This document shows positions 45,168 to 54,568 of a stretch of 64,000 nt of DNA, piece after piece; positions within the stretch are counted from its first letter, which is position 1; every line of letters starts with the position of its first letter. Both the position numbers and the translations under genes were made by a program. The stretch spans positions 1 to 64,000 of the forward strand of contig NZ_FOAG01000011.1 in assembly GCF_900109455.1 (NCBI RefSeq), given 5' to 3'. The stretch is from Roseovarius azorensis. GTDB lineage: Bacteria; Pseudomonadota; Alphaproteobacteria; Rhodobacterales; Rhodobacteraceae. The notes under the pieces were generated by a model that saw nothing but the letters and a program-made list of their open reading frames with translations, made no database searches and was not told where the DNA came from.

Positions 45168-47517
45168 CGCCACAGCCCCTCTGCCGCTCGACCGCCCGCA
45201 GGATACGCTCTGGCGTGGCGGGCGCGTCAAGCGCGGGATAGCCCGGCCCGCAGGCCGCCACCGCGTCCGACAGCGCCATCAGCGCCGAAATGCCCAGCAT
45301 CAGCGGCGGTTCGCCCACCGCCTTGGAGCGATAGATCGTCTCGGCCCGGTTCCCGGCGTCCCAGAGCGCCACGTTGAACACTTCGGGCCGGTCGGAAAAG
45401 GCCGGGATCTTGTAGGTCGAGGGCGCATGCGTCCGCAGCCGCCCGGCGGCGTCCCAAACCAGTTCCTCGGTCGTAAGCCAGCCCGCGCCCTGCACGTAGC
45501 CGCCCTCGATCTGGCCGATATCGAGCGCGGGATTGAGCGAGGTTCCGCAATCATGCAGGATATCGGCGCGCAGGATTCGGTTCTCGCCGCTCAGCGTGTC
45601 GATCACCACCTCGGTCACCGCCGCGCCATAGGCAAAGTAGAAAAACGGTCGCCCCTGACCCCGGATCCGGTCCCAGGCCAGCCCCGGCGTCTTGTAGAAC
45701 CCGGTCGATGACAGGCTGATCCGGTGCTCGTAGCACAGCCTTGCCGCCTCGGCGAAACTCAGGCGATGCGCGCCCGCCTGCACCGCGCCGCCTGCAAAAA
45801 CAACCTCATCCGGTCGCTGCTGATGATATTCCGCCAGAAATTCCGCCATCCGCTCGCGTATGGTATCGCAGGCCGCCCGGACCGCCATGCCGTTGAGATC
45901 GCTGCCCGAACTCGCGGCGGTGGCAGAGGTGTTGGGCACCTTGGCGGTATCGGTGGCGGTGATGCGGATCGCACCCTGCGACAGGCCAAAACGCGCGGCG
46001 GCCACCTGCGCCACCTTCTGGAACAGCCCCTGCCCCATCTCGGTGCCGCCGTGATTGATCGCGACCGAGCCGTCCTGATAGACATGCACCAGCGCCCCCG
46101 CCTGATTGAGATGGGTGAGCGTGAAGGATATCCCGAACTTGACCGGGGTGAGCGCGATGCCCTTCTTCAGCACCGGGTTGGCGGCGTTCCACGCGGCAAC
46201 GGCGTCGCGTCGCGCGTGGTAGTCGCTCGATGCGACCAGCGCCGTGGTCATCTCGTGCAGGATGAAATCCTCGACCACCTGTCCATAGGGCGTGGTCTGC
46301 GGCTTCATCTGGCGGGAAATACCTTCGGGGGGGCGCGCCGCAGGCGCGTGGGGGGCAGACAGCCCCCCGTCCGCGGCCGCCGCATAGTAATTCCGCTGCC
46401 GCACCGCGAGCGGGTCCAGACCCAGCACATGCGCGATGTGATCCATCACCCGTTCGATCCCGACCATCCCCTGCGGCCCGCCGAATCCGCGGAATGCGGT
46501 GGCCGACGCGGTGTTGGTGCGCAGCCGGTGGCTCTCGATCCGCGCGGCGGGCAGATGATAGGCGTTGTCGGCATGCAGCATGGCGCGGTCGGCCACCGGC
46601 AGCGACAGGTCCTGGGACCATCCGCAACGGGCGTACTGCACGAACTCCACCCCGGTCAGCCGACCCGTGTTGTCGAAACCCGCGCGATAGGTGATGCGGA
46701 AATCGTGGCGCTTGCCGGTGATGGCCATGTCGTCGTCGCGGTCATAGCGCATCTTGCAGGGCCGTCCCGTCACATGCGCGGCCACCGCGCAGGCGACGGC
46801 GAGCGCATTGGCCTGGCTCTCCTTGCCGCCGAAACCGCCGCCCATGCGGCGCGTCTCGACCCGCACCGCGTGCATCGGCCGGCCCAGCGCATCGGCCACC
46901 TTGTGCTGCACCTCGGTGGGGTGCTGCGTCGAGGCGTGGACCAGCATGTCGCCGTTTTCCTGCGGCAGGGCGAGCGCGGCCTGGCCTTCGAGATAGAAAT
47001 GCTCCTGCCCGCCGATTCCGATCACGCCCTCCACCACATGCGGCGCGCCGGCGATGGCGGCGGCGGCGTCGCCCTTTTGCCAGAGGCGCGGACCCTCCTC
47101 GAACCGGCTGTCTGCGGCCAGCGCCTCGTCGATGGTGAGGATCGGCGGTTCCTGCGCGCAGGTCAGCACCGCAAGGTGCGCGGCGCGCCGCGCGGCGAGA
47201 TGATCCGTGGCGATGACGAGAAACAGCGGCTGTCCGTGGTAATGGATCGCGCCGGTGCTCAGCAGCGGTTCGTCATGCGCCGAGGGCGAGCAATCGGCGT
47301 CATGCGGCAGATCGGCGGCGGTCAGCACCGCCACGACGCCGGGGGCGCGGCGCACCTCTGCCAGAGCCATCGCGGTGATCCGCCCGCGCGCGATATCGCT
47401 CAGGCCAAAGGCCAGATGCAGCGTGTCGCGGGGGACGGGGATGTCATCGACATAGCGCGCGGCGCCCGTCACATGCAGGCGCGCGGCGTCATGCGGCAGG
47501 GACTCCGAGACACTCAT
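45160..47517 (-). CDS. xdhB: Xanthine dehydrogenase molybdopterin-binding subunit
   Basis: 785 residues. Oxidises hypoxanthine and xanthine to urate with XdhA. Mo-cofactor motifs: GGQEHFYLEGQ, RMGGGFGGKE, FRGFGGPQGM, GTEMGQGLFQKV and the active-site Glu in AVGEPPLML. Its ATG overlaps the xdhA stop by ATGA. Residues about 383-405 (GLSAPHAPAARPPEGIS) are encoded by a palindromic repeat inserted in frame, and the protein is correspondingly longer than the roughly 777-residue R. capsulatus subunit (from memory). Confidence 0.95.
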   Translation of the reverse strand: MSVSESLPHDAARLHVTGAARYVDDIPVPRDTLHLAFGLSDIARGRITAMALAEVRRAPGVVAVLTAADLPHDADCSPSAHDEPLLSTGAIHYHGQPLFLVIATDHLAARRAAHLAVLTCAQEPPILTIDEALAADSRFEEGPRLWQKGDAAAAIAGAPHVVEGVIGIGGQEHFYLEGQAALALPQENGDMLVHASTQHPTEVQHKVADALGRPMHAVRVETRRMGGGFGGKESQANALAVACAVAAHVTGRPCKMRYDRDDDMAITGKRHDFRITYRAGFDNTGRLTGVEFVQYARCGWSQDLSLPVADRAMLHADNAYHLPAARIESHRLRTNTASATAFRGFGGPQGMVGIERVMDHIAHVLGLDPLAVRQRNYYAAAADGGLSAPHAPAARPPEGISRQMKPQTTPYGQVVEDFILHEMTTALVASSDYHARRDAVAAWNAANPVLKKGIALTPVKFGISFTLTHLNQAGALVHVYQDGSVAINHGGTEMGQGLFQKVAQVAAARFGLSQGAIRITATDTAKVPNTSATAASSGSDLNGMAVRAACDTIRERMAEFLAEYHQQRPDEVVFAGGAVQAGAHRLSFAEAARLCYEHRISLSSTGFYKTPGLAWDRIRGQGRPFFYFAYGAAVTEVVIDTLSGENRILRADILHDCGTSLNPALDIGQIEGGYVQGAGWLTTEELVWDAAGRLRTHAPSTYKIPAFSDRPEVFNVALWDAGNRAETIYRSKAVGEPPLMLGISALMALSDAVAACGPGYPALDAPATPERILRAVERQRGCGGV
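46303..46371 (+). repeat. Palindromic element, copy D (in frame inside xdhB)
   Basis: Left module CTTCATCTGGCGGGAAATACC, then CTTCGGGGGGG, a GCGCGCCGCAGGCGCG palindrome and GGGGGGCAGACAGCCCCCC. It is oriented opposite to xdhB and adds about 23 codons without breaking the frame. Strong similarity to copy E in xdhA, including GGACAGCCCCCC/GCAGACAGCCCCCC. Confidence 0.8.
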
Positions 47518-48938
47518 GCCCGCACCTCCAGCACCGAGACGGGTGCGCCCTGATCCTCCAGCAGATACCGCATCAGAAGGTTGCGCGCGGTCGCGAGACG
47601 ATAGGCGTCCGAGGCGCGCATGTCCGACAGCGGCGTGAAATCGCGCCCCCAGGCATCCCCAGCGGCTAGGACGCTGGCCTCCTCCCAGGGCTGGCCGATG
47701 AGTGCCGCCTCGACATGGGCGGCGCGTTTGGGGATGCCCGCCATGCCGCCAAAGGCGATGCGCGCGGCCTGAACGCGCCCATCCTCTACCGTGATGCTGA
47801 AACACCCCAGCAGCGCCGAGATGTCCTGATCGAAGCGCTTGGAAATCTTGTAGCAGCGCAGGCGGTCGGGCTGGCGCGGGATCGTGACCGCCTCGACGAA
47901 CTCGCCCGGCGCACGGTCCTGCTTGCCGTAATCGAGAAAGAAATCCCCGATCGGCAGGCTGCGCCGCACCTCGCCCCGCCGCAGATGCAGCGTGGCCCCA
48001 AGGGCGATGAGGGCAGGCGCATTGTCACCGATGGGCGAGCCATTGGCGATATTGCCGCCCAGCGTCGCCGCACAGCGCACCTGATCGGAGCCGTAGCGCC
48101 GCAGCATCGCGGCGTAAGAGGGGTGATGCGGCGCGATCGCCTGCATCAGCCGGGCGACGGTCACGCCCGCGCCAATGCGGATATGGCTGTCGGTTACCGC
48201 GACCTCCTGCAGATCCGCGCATCCGCCGAGAAAGATCGGGCCGTCGAGATCCCGTAGCTGTTTCGTCACCCAGAGGCCGACATCGGTTGCCCCGGCGATC
48301 AGCGTGGCATCGGGGTTTGCGGCATAGATCTCTGCCAGTTCATCGGCGCTCTGCGGGTGCTGGCCGCGAGGGGGGCTGTCCACCCCCCGCCCTGCGGGCC
48401 CCCCCGAGGGTATTTCACCCAAGCAGAAACCGGGATCGGCCAGCGCCGCCCGATCGGTTTGCATCCAGTCCGGCACCGGGGCGGTCTCGGCGGCGCGCGC
48501 GGCGCGCAGGATCGGCGCATAGCCGGTGCAGCGGCACAGGTTGCCCGCAAGGCTGCGGTCGTGATCGGTGTCGCCGCGCAGATGCGCGCAGGCCATGGCC
48601 GCGATGAAGCCCGGCGTGCAGAACCCGCATTGCGAGCCGTGATGCTCGATCATCGCCTGCTGCACCGGATGCAGTTGCCCGTCCGGTCCGCTGATCCCCT
48701 CGACGGTGCGCACCGCGCGGCCCTGAAGCTGTGGCAGAAAGAGGATACAGGCGTTGAGCGCGCGGCTGCCGGTGTCATCGGTGACGATCACCGTGCAGGC
48801 CCCGCAGTCGCCTTCGTTGCAGCCCTCCTTGGTGCCGGTCAGGCCGCGCGTCTCGCGCAGCCAGTCGAGCAGCGTGCGCGTGGGCGCCACATCGCGCAGC
48901 GCCACGGTCTCTCCGTTCAGAAGAAACGAGATTGTCAT
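47514..48938 (-). CDS. xdhA: Xanthine dehydrogenase FeS/FAD subunit
   Basis: 474 residues. N-terminal 2Fe-2S domains: CNEGDCGACT and CGFCTPGF...CRCTGY. FAD domain: LIAGATDVGLWVTKQ and TLGGNIANGSPIGD. It passes electrons from XdhB to NAD+. The start MTISFLLNGE agrees with the family, and an upstream ATG adds 13 non-family residues. Residues about 169-191 (FCLGEIPSGGPAGRGVDSPP) come from an inserted palindromic repeat lying in the linker between the two domains. Confidence 0.95.
   Translation of the reverse strand: MTISFLLNGETVALRDVAPTRTLLDWLRETRGLTGTKEGCNEGDCGACTVIVTDDTGSRALNACILFLPQLQGRAVRTVEGISGPDGQLHPVQQAMIEHHGSQCGFCTPGFIAAMACAHLRGDTDHDRSLAGNLCRCTGYAPILRAARAAETAPVPDWMQTDRAALADPGFCLGEIPSGGPAGRGVDSPPRGQHPQSADELAEIYAANPDATLIAGATDVGLWVTKQLRDLDGPIFLGGCADLQEVAVTDSHIRIGAGVTVARLMQAIAPHHPSYAAMLRRYGSDQVRCAATLGGNIANGSPIGDNAPALIALGATLHLRRGEVRRSLPIGDFFLDYGKQDRAPGEFVEAVTIPRQPDRLRCYKISKRFDQDISALLGCFSITVEDGRVQAARIAFGGMAGIPKRAAHVEAALIGQPWEEASVLAAGDAWGRDFTPLSDMRASDAYRLATARNLLMRYLLEDQGAPVSVLEVRA
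48368..48430 (-). repeat. Palindromic element, copy E (in frame inside xdhA)
   Basis: Read with xdhA: TTTCTGCTTGGGTGAAATACC, then CTCGGGGGGGCCCGCAGGGCGGGGGG and GGGGGGTGGACAGCCCCCC. The copy is 63 bases, exactly 21 codons. It can fold into two GC hairpins. It carries no stop codon in the xdhA frame. Confidence 0.82.
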
Positions 48939-49098
48939 TCCTGAAGCCCGCCGCGTTACCGATACCTGCCCTTGCATGCCTGACCTTCGATGCGGCGTAG
49001 AAGGCGGCGGGCGTGTCCTGTCGGGTTTCGATGAAAGCGATCAAAATGCGCTTTGGCAAGTCTTTTGTTTGTCCGGCCCGGCGGCTAGGGTGGCCGGC

Positions 49099-52000
49099 AT
49101 GAGCAGCCATCCCCGATTCATTCACCTGCGCGTGCATACCGAATATTCCCTGCTCGAAGGGGCCGTGCGGCTGAAGAAGCTGCCGGGGGCATGCGCCGCG
49201 GCCGCAATGCCCGCGGTGGCGGTCACCGACACCAACAACATGTTCGCCGCCCTCGAATTTTCCGTCACGGCGCAGGCGGCGGGGATACAGCCGATCATGG
49301 GTTGCCAGGTCGATCTGGCCTATGTGGCCACCGCGCCGGGCGAACGCGCCAGACCGCCCGCGCCGGTGGTCCTGCTGGCGCAGAACGAGGCCGGTTACGC
49401 CAACCTGATGAAGCTCAATTCCTGCCTCTATCTGCGCGGCGACGGGGCGCTGCCGCATGTGACGATGCAGGAATTGCAGACCCATGCCGGGGGGGTGATC
49501 TGTCTGACCGGCGGGCCGGACGGGCCGGTGGGGCGGCTCTTGCAGGGCGGGCAGCGCCCGGCGGCGGAGGCGCTGATGGCGGGGCTGCGGGACATGTTCG
49601 GCGACCGGCTATATGTCGAGTTGCAGCGCCACCCCGGCGAGACCGGCGCACCCGAGGCCGAACGGCTGACCGAGCAGGGCCTTGTCGAGATGGCCTATGC
49701 GATGGATCTGCCGCTGGTCGCCACCAATGACGTCTATTTCCCCGAGGCGCGGATGTTTGAGGCGCATGATGCCCTCTTGTGCGTGGCCGAGGGGGCCTAT
49801 GTCGATCAGAGCGCGCCGCGCCGCCGGCTGACCCCGCAGCATTATTTCAAGTCGCAGCAGGAAATGGCCACGCTTTTCGCCGATCTGCCCGAGGCGCTGG
49901 AGAACACGGTCGAGATTGCAAGGCGCTGCGCCTTCGGGGCCGCGCGGCGCGATCCGATCCTGCCGCGCTTTGCCGATGACGAGGTCGAGGAACTGCGCCG
50001 TCAGGCGCGCGCCGGGCTGGAACAGCGGCTGGCGGTCATCCCCCATGCCGCGCCGGTCGAGGAGTATCGGAAGCGGCTGGAATTCGAGCTGGGCATCATC
50101 GAGGGCATGGGGTTTCCGGGGTATTTCCTGATCGTGGCCGATTTCATCAAATGGGCCAAGGATCACGACATCCCGGTGGGGCCGGGACGCGGCTCTGGCG
50201 CGGGCAGTCTGGTGGCCTATGCGCTGACCATCACCGACCTTGACCCGCTGCGCTACAGCCTTCTGTTCGAGCGGTTCCTGAACCCCGAACGGGTCAGCAT
50301 GCCCGATTTCGACATCGACTTCTGCATGGATCGCCGCGAGGAGGTGATTCAATACGTGCAGGAAAAATACGGCCGCGACCGGGTGGGACAGATCATCACC
50401 TTTGGCGCGCTGCTCAGCAAGGCGGCGGTGCGCGACATCGGCCGGGTGCTACAGATGCCCTACGGGCAGGTGGACCGCCTGTCGAAGCTGATCCCGGTCG
50501 AGGGGGTCAAGCCGGTCAGCATCGAGCAGGCGCTGGCGCAGGAGGATCGCCTGCGCGAGGCGGCGCGATCCGAGGAAGTGGTGCAGCGCCTGCTCGATTA
50601 CGGCATGCAGGTCGAGGGATTGCTGCGCAATGCCTCGACCCATGCGGCGGGGGTGGTGATCGGCGACCGCCCGCTGGACGAGCTGGTGCCGCTCTACCGC
50701 GATCCGCGCAGCGACATGCCGGCGACGCAGTTCAACATGAAATGGGTGGAACAGGCGGGGCTGGTCAAGTTCGACTTTCTGGGTCTCAAGACCCTGACCG
50801 TCATCCAGAACGCGATCGAGCAGATCCGCGCCTCGGGGCGCGATCTGCATGTCGCCGCCGATGGCGGCGTGATCTACCAGCCCTTCGAGGGGGCCGAGAA
50901 CGACATCGGGCAGATCCCGCTCGACGACGCAAAGACCTATGACCTCTTTGCCCGCGCGCGCACCGTGGCGGTGTTTCAGGTGGAAAGTTCGGGCATGATG
51001 GATGCCCTCAAGCGGATGAAACCCACCTGTATCGAGGATATCGTGGCGCTGGTCGCGCTCTATCGTCCCGGCCCGATGGAGAACATCCCGACCTATTGCG
51101 AGGTCAAGAACGGCCTGCGCGCGCTGGAATCCATCCATCCGCTGATCGACCACATTCTGGAAGAGACCCAAGGCATCATCGTCTATCAGGAACAGGTGAT
51201 GCAGATCGCGCAGGTGATGGCGGGTTACAGCCTTGGCGGTGCGGACCTGCTGCGCCGCGCCATGGGCAAGAAGATCGCCGCCGAGATGGCAAAGGAGCGC
51301 CCGAAATTCGAACAGGGCGCTATGGCGAATGGCGTGGACAAGAAGAAGGCCAACGAGGTTTTCGACCTGCTGGAGAAATTCGCCAACTACGGTTTCAACA
51401 AGTCGCACGCCGCCGCCTATGCGGTCGTCAGCTATCAGACTGCATGGCTCAAGGCCAATCACCCGGTCGAATTCATGGCCGGTGTGATGAATTGCGACAT
51501 CCACCTCACCGACAAGCTGGCAGTCTATTTCGAAGAGGTGAAAAAGGGACTGGGCCTGAAATGGGCCGCGCCCTGCGTGAACCGGTCCGAGGCCACGTTT
51601 GTGGTGCGCGAGGGCGCGTTGCATTATGCGCTGGGCGCGCTCAAGAACGTGGGCGTCGAGGCGATGAAGCTGATCGTCGCGGGCCGGGGCGAGCGCCCGT
51701 TCGTCACGCTCTATGATCTCGCCCGCCGGGTCGATCTCAAGCGGATCGGCAAGCGCCCGCTGGAGATGCTGGCGCGCGCCGGGGCGTTTGACGTGCTCGA
51801 CCGCAACCGCCACCGGGTGTTCGAGAGCATCGAGGCGCTGATGAACTATTCCGCCGCCACCCATGAACAGCGCAATTCCAGCCAGGTCTCGCTGTTCGGC
51901 GAGGCGGGCGACGATCTGCCCGAGCCACGCCTTGCCACGGTCGAGGACTGGCTGCCCGCCGAACGGCTGACCGAGGAATTCAAGGCCGTGGGATTCTACC

Positions 52001-52599
52001 TCTCGGGACATCCGCTGGACGATTACATGACCGTGCTGCGGCGGCAGGACGTGAAAACGCTGGACGAGGTTACGGCAATGGCCGAACGCGGCCCGGCGCT
52101 GGTCAGGATGGCCGGGGTCGTGGCCGGGCGGCAGGAGCGCAAGTCGGCGCGCGGCAACCGCTTTGCCTTTGTGCAGCTATCCGACACCACGGGCGGTTAC
52201 GAGGTGACGCTGTTCTCGGAAACGCTGGAGAAGTCGCGCGATTTTCTGGAGACCGGCGCGCAGGTGGTGATCACCGCCGAGGCGACGCTGGAAAGCGATC
52301 AGCTGAAGCTGTTGTGCCGCAACGTGCAGCCCATCGACGGCATGGTCGCGGGCGCGGGCGCTGTGGGATTGCGGATCTTTGTCGATCAGCCCGGCGCGAT
52401 CGGTTCGGTCGCCACGGTGCTGGAGGGGGCGGCGAAAGCCGTGCGCGCGGGCGCACCGGGGCCGATCCATTTCTGCCTGCTGGGTCAGGGTCTGCCCGGC
52501 GAGGTCGAGATCGACAGCGGGATGGAATACCCGGTCACGCCGCAGATCAAGGGCGCGATCAAGAGTCTTAACGGCGTGGTGATGGTCGAGGAAATCTGA
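49099..52599 (+). CDS. dnaE: DNA polymerase III subunit alpha
   Basis: 1166 residues, the replicative polymerase subunit. PHP domain at the N-terminus (FIHLRVHTEYSLLEGAVRL), polymerase active-site aspartates in MPDFDIDFCMDRR (about residue 398), NASTHAAGVVIGDRPLDELVPLY, GGADLLRRAMGKK and FNKSHAAAYAVVSYQTAWLK. Helix-hairpin-helix and OB-fold follow near the C-terminus (AGVVAGRQERKSARGNRFAFVQLSD). An ordinary DnaE, not the DnaE2 type. Divergent from xdhA. Confidence 0.97.
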   Translation: MSSHPRFIHLRVHTEYSLLEGAVRLKKLPGACAAAAMPAVAVTDTNNMFAALEFSVTAQAAGIQPIMGCQVDLAYVATAPGERARPPAPVVLLAQNEAGYANLMKLNSCLYLRGDGALPHVTMQELQTHAGGVICLTGGPDGPVGRLLQGGQRPAAEALMAGLRDMFGDRLYVELQRHPGETGAPEAERLTEQGLVEMAYAMDLPLVATNDVYFPEARMFEAHDALLCVAEGAYVDQSAPRRRLTPQHYFKSQQEMATLFADLPEALENTVEIARRCAFGAARRDPILPRFADDEVEELRRQARAGLEQRLAVIPHAAPVEEYRKRLEFELGIIEGMGFPGYFLIVADFIKWAKDHDIPVGPGRGSGAGSLVAYALTITDLDPLRYSLLFERFLNPERVSMPDFDIDFCMDRREEVIQYVQEKYGRDRVGQIITFGALLSKAAVRDIGRVLQMPYGQVDRLSKLIPVEGVKPVSIEQALAQEDRLREAARSEEVVQRLLDYGMQVEGLLRNASTHAAGVVIGDRPLDELVPLYRDPRSDMPATQFNMKWVEQAGLVKFDFLGLKTLTVIQNAIEQIRASGRDLHVAADGGVIYQPFEGAENDIGQIPLDDAKTYDLFARARTVAVFQVESSGMMDALKRMKPTCIEDIVALVALYRPGPMENIPTYCEVKNGLRALESIHPLIDHILEETQGIIVYQEQVMQIAQVMAGYSLGGADLLRRAMGKKIAAEMAKERPKFEQGAMANGVDKKKANEVFDLLEKFANYGFNKSHAAAYAVVSYQTAWLKANHPVEFMAGVMNCDIHLTDKLAVYFEEVKKGLGLKWAAPCVNRSEATFVVREGALHYALGALKNVGVEAMKLIVAGRGERPFVTLYDLARRVDLKRIGKRPLEMLARAGAFDVLDRNRHRVFESIEALMNYSAATHEQRNSSQVSLFGEAGDDLPEPRLATVEDWLPAERLTEEFKAVGFYLSGHPLDDYMTVLRRQDVKTLDEVTAMAERGPALVRMAGVVAGRQERKSARGNRFAFVQLSDTTGGYEVTLFSETLEKSRDFLETGAQVVITAEATLESDQLKLLCRNVQPIDGMVAGAGAVGLRIFVDQPGAIGSVATVLEGAAKAVRAGAPGPIHFCLLGQGLPGEVEIDSGMEYPVTPQIKGAIKSLNGVVMVEEI

Positions 52600-52607
52600 C
52601 GGGTCCG

Positions 52608-52678
52608 CCCCGTCATCCCGGACTTGATCCGGGATCTTCCGGTATCATGAGACCCCGGATCAAGTCCGGGGTGACGGG
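52608..52678. repeat. Long inverted repeat between dnaE and slyX
   Basis: Left arm CCCGTCATCCCGGACTTGAT and right arm ACCCCGGATCAAGTCCGGGG...GTGACGGG are near-perfect complements around a short spacer. It lies between the convergent ends of dnaE and slyX, the position of a bidirectional terminator. Its CCGGATCAAGTCCGGGG core is related to the repeats at 21017 and in nrdJ. Confidence 0.75.
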
Positions 52679-52687
52679 TTGCGCCGG

Positions 52688-52882
52688 TCAGTAATGCGGC
52701 GGGCGCTCGTCGCCCAGGATCACGCCGCCGTCGCTGTCGGATTGCCGCGCCGCCTCGCGCGCGATCAGCATGTCGACACGCGCGCGCAGGCGGTCAATCT
52801 CGCGGTCCTGCCGCGCGACCACATCCGAGAGGTCGTCAAGCGCGCGCGTCAGATGGGCGATCTTTTCTTCAAGCTCTGTCAT
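52688..52882 (-). CDS. slyX: SlyX family protein
   Basis: 64 residues. Short coiled coil with heptads of hydrophobic residues: [22 protein letters not shown], then [18 protein letters not shown], ending GDERPPHY, the typical SlyX tail. Function unknown. Its start is about 110 bp from hisS, and it is divergent from hisS. Confidence 0.9.
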   Translation of the reverse strand: MTELEEKIAHLTRALDDLSDVVARQDREIDRLRARVDMLIAREAARQSDSDGGVILGDERPPHY

Positions 52883-52993
52883 GGCACCGCTCTAGCCGGG
52901 CCGCGACATCCGGTCAATCGTGCAGCCCGCCTTGCCCCGGCGCGGCCCTTGGGCTATGCCGCGCCACGACAAAGCCCGTTAAGGACACACGCC

Positions 52994-54568
52994 ATGGCCA
53001 AGCCGAGCAAACAGCCCCGCCCCAAGGCAGAGGCGCCAAAAGGGTTCCGCGATTATTTCGGCGCAGAGGTGACGACGCGCGCCGAGATGCTGGGCAAGAT
53101 TGCGGGGGTCTATCATCGCTATGGTTTCGATGCTTTGGAGTCGAGTGCGGTCGAGACGGTCGAGGCATTGGGCAAGTTCCTGCCCGATGTGGACCGCCCC
53201 AACGATGGGGTCTTTGCCTGGCAGGACGAGGACGAGAAATGGCTGGCGCTGCGCTATGACCTGACGGCGCCTCTCGCCCGCGTATACGCCCAGCACCGCA
53301 ACGATCTGCCTACTCCCTACCGCCGCTACGCCATGGGTCCGGTTTGGCGCAATGAAAAGCCGGGACCGGGGCGGTTCCGGCAGTTCTATCAATGCGATGC
53401 GGATACGGTGGGCACGAGCAGCATGGCGGCGGATGCCGAGATCTGCGCGATGCTCGCGGATTGTCTGGAAGAGGTGGGCATCGAGCGCGGCGATTACGTG
53501 GTGCGGGTGAACAACCGGAAGGTTTTGAATGGGGTGCTGGAGGTTGCTGGTATCCTTGATCCGGCCAATCCTGACCATTTTGCGGAGGAACGCGGCATCG
53601 TGTTGCGCGCGATAGACAAGCTGGACCGTTTGGGGCCTGAGGGGGTGCGCGCCCTGCTTGGGGAAGGGCGGAAGGATGAGAGTGGGGATTTTACGAAGGG
53701 CGCCAACCTAAACAATGAACAAGCCGCCAAGATTATATCCTTCTTAAATATTGGCGATATGATGTTTAGCTTGAAAGCAAGGGAACAGACACAACGCTTA
53801 GCGATGTCCGGCAGGCCTATGGCATTCGCGGGAGGATCGAATCCAAGCAAGTCTGCTATATCTTTCCTTCGTTCGTTGGTGAAATCATCCACGATTGGTA
53901 CCGAAGGCGTAGCCGAACTCGAAGAAATCGCCGCCCTCCTCGCCGCCCAAGGCTACGGTCCCGACCGCATCGTCATCGACCCCTCCGTCGTGCGCGGCCT
54001 TGGCTATTACACCGGCCCGGTGTTCGAGGCGGAGCTGACCTTTGAAATCCTTGACGAAAAGGGCCGTCCGCGTCAGTTCGGCTCTGTCGCCGGTGGCGGG
54101 CGCTACGATGACCTCGTGGCGCGCTTTACCGGGCAACGGGTGCCGGCCGTGGGGGTCTCCATCGGGGTTGACCGCCTGTTGGCCGCGCTGCATGCCAAGG
54201 GGCGCATTGGCGGCACGGCGCAAGGCCCCGTGGTCGTCACCGTCATGGATCGCGACCGGATGGCTGAGTATCAGGCGATGGTGGGCGAATTGCGCCGCGC
54301 GGGCATCCGCGCCGAGGTCTATCTGGGCAACCCGAAGAATTTCGGCAACCAGATGAAATACGCCGACCGGCGCGGCAGCCCGGTGGCGATCATCGCGGGT
54401 GGCGATGAGTTTGCCAAAGATGTGGTGCAGATCAAGGACCTGATCCTTGGCGCGCAGATCGCCGAGAATGCGACGCTTGAGGAATGGAAGGAACGGCCCA
54501 GCCAATACGAGGTGCCGCGCGGGCAGCTTGTTGAAAAGGTGCGCGAAATCCTTGCGGGGCAAGGCTGA
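52994..54568 (+). CDS. hisS: Histidyl-tRNA synthetase
   Basis: 524 residues, class II synthetase. Motifs: [17 protein letters not shown], motif 2 [21 protein letters not shown], the His-A segment [16 protein letters not shown] and motif 3 [13 protein letters not shown], plus an anticodon-binding domain. Residues about 235-300 are encoded by a low-GC patch (near 47% against about 63%) that makes the protein longer than I would expect. The hisZ start overlaps its stop (TGATG), so hisS-hisZ-hisG form one unit. Confidence 0.96.
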   Translation: MAKPSKQPRPKAEAPKGFRDYFGAEVTTRAEMLGKIAGVYHRYGFDALESSAVETVEALGKFLPDVDRPNDGVFAWQDEDEKWLALRYDLTAPLARVYAQHRNDLPTPYRRYAMGPVWRNEKPGPGRFRQFYQCDADTVGTSSMAADAEICAMLADCLEEVGIERGDYVVRVNNRKVLNGVLEVAGILDPANPDHFAEERGIVLRAIDKLDRLGPEGVRALLGEGRKDESGDFTKGANLNNEQAAKIISFLNIGDMMFSLKAREQTQRLAMSGRPMAFAGGSNPSKSAISFLRSLVKSSTIGTEGVAELEEIAALLAAQGYGPDRIVIDPSVVRGLGYYTGPVFEAELTFEILDEKGRPRQFGSVAGGGRYDDLVARFTGQRVPAVGVSIGVDRLLAALHAKGRIGGTAQGPVVVTVMDRDRMAEYQAMVGELRRAGIRAEVYLGNPKNFGNQMKYADRRGSPVAIIAGGDEFAKDVVQIKDLILGAQIAENATLEEWKERPSQYEVPRGQLVEKVREILAGQG

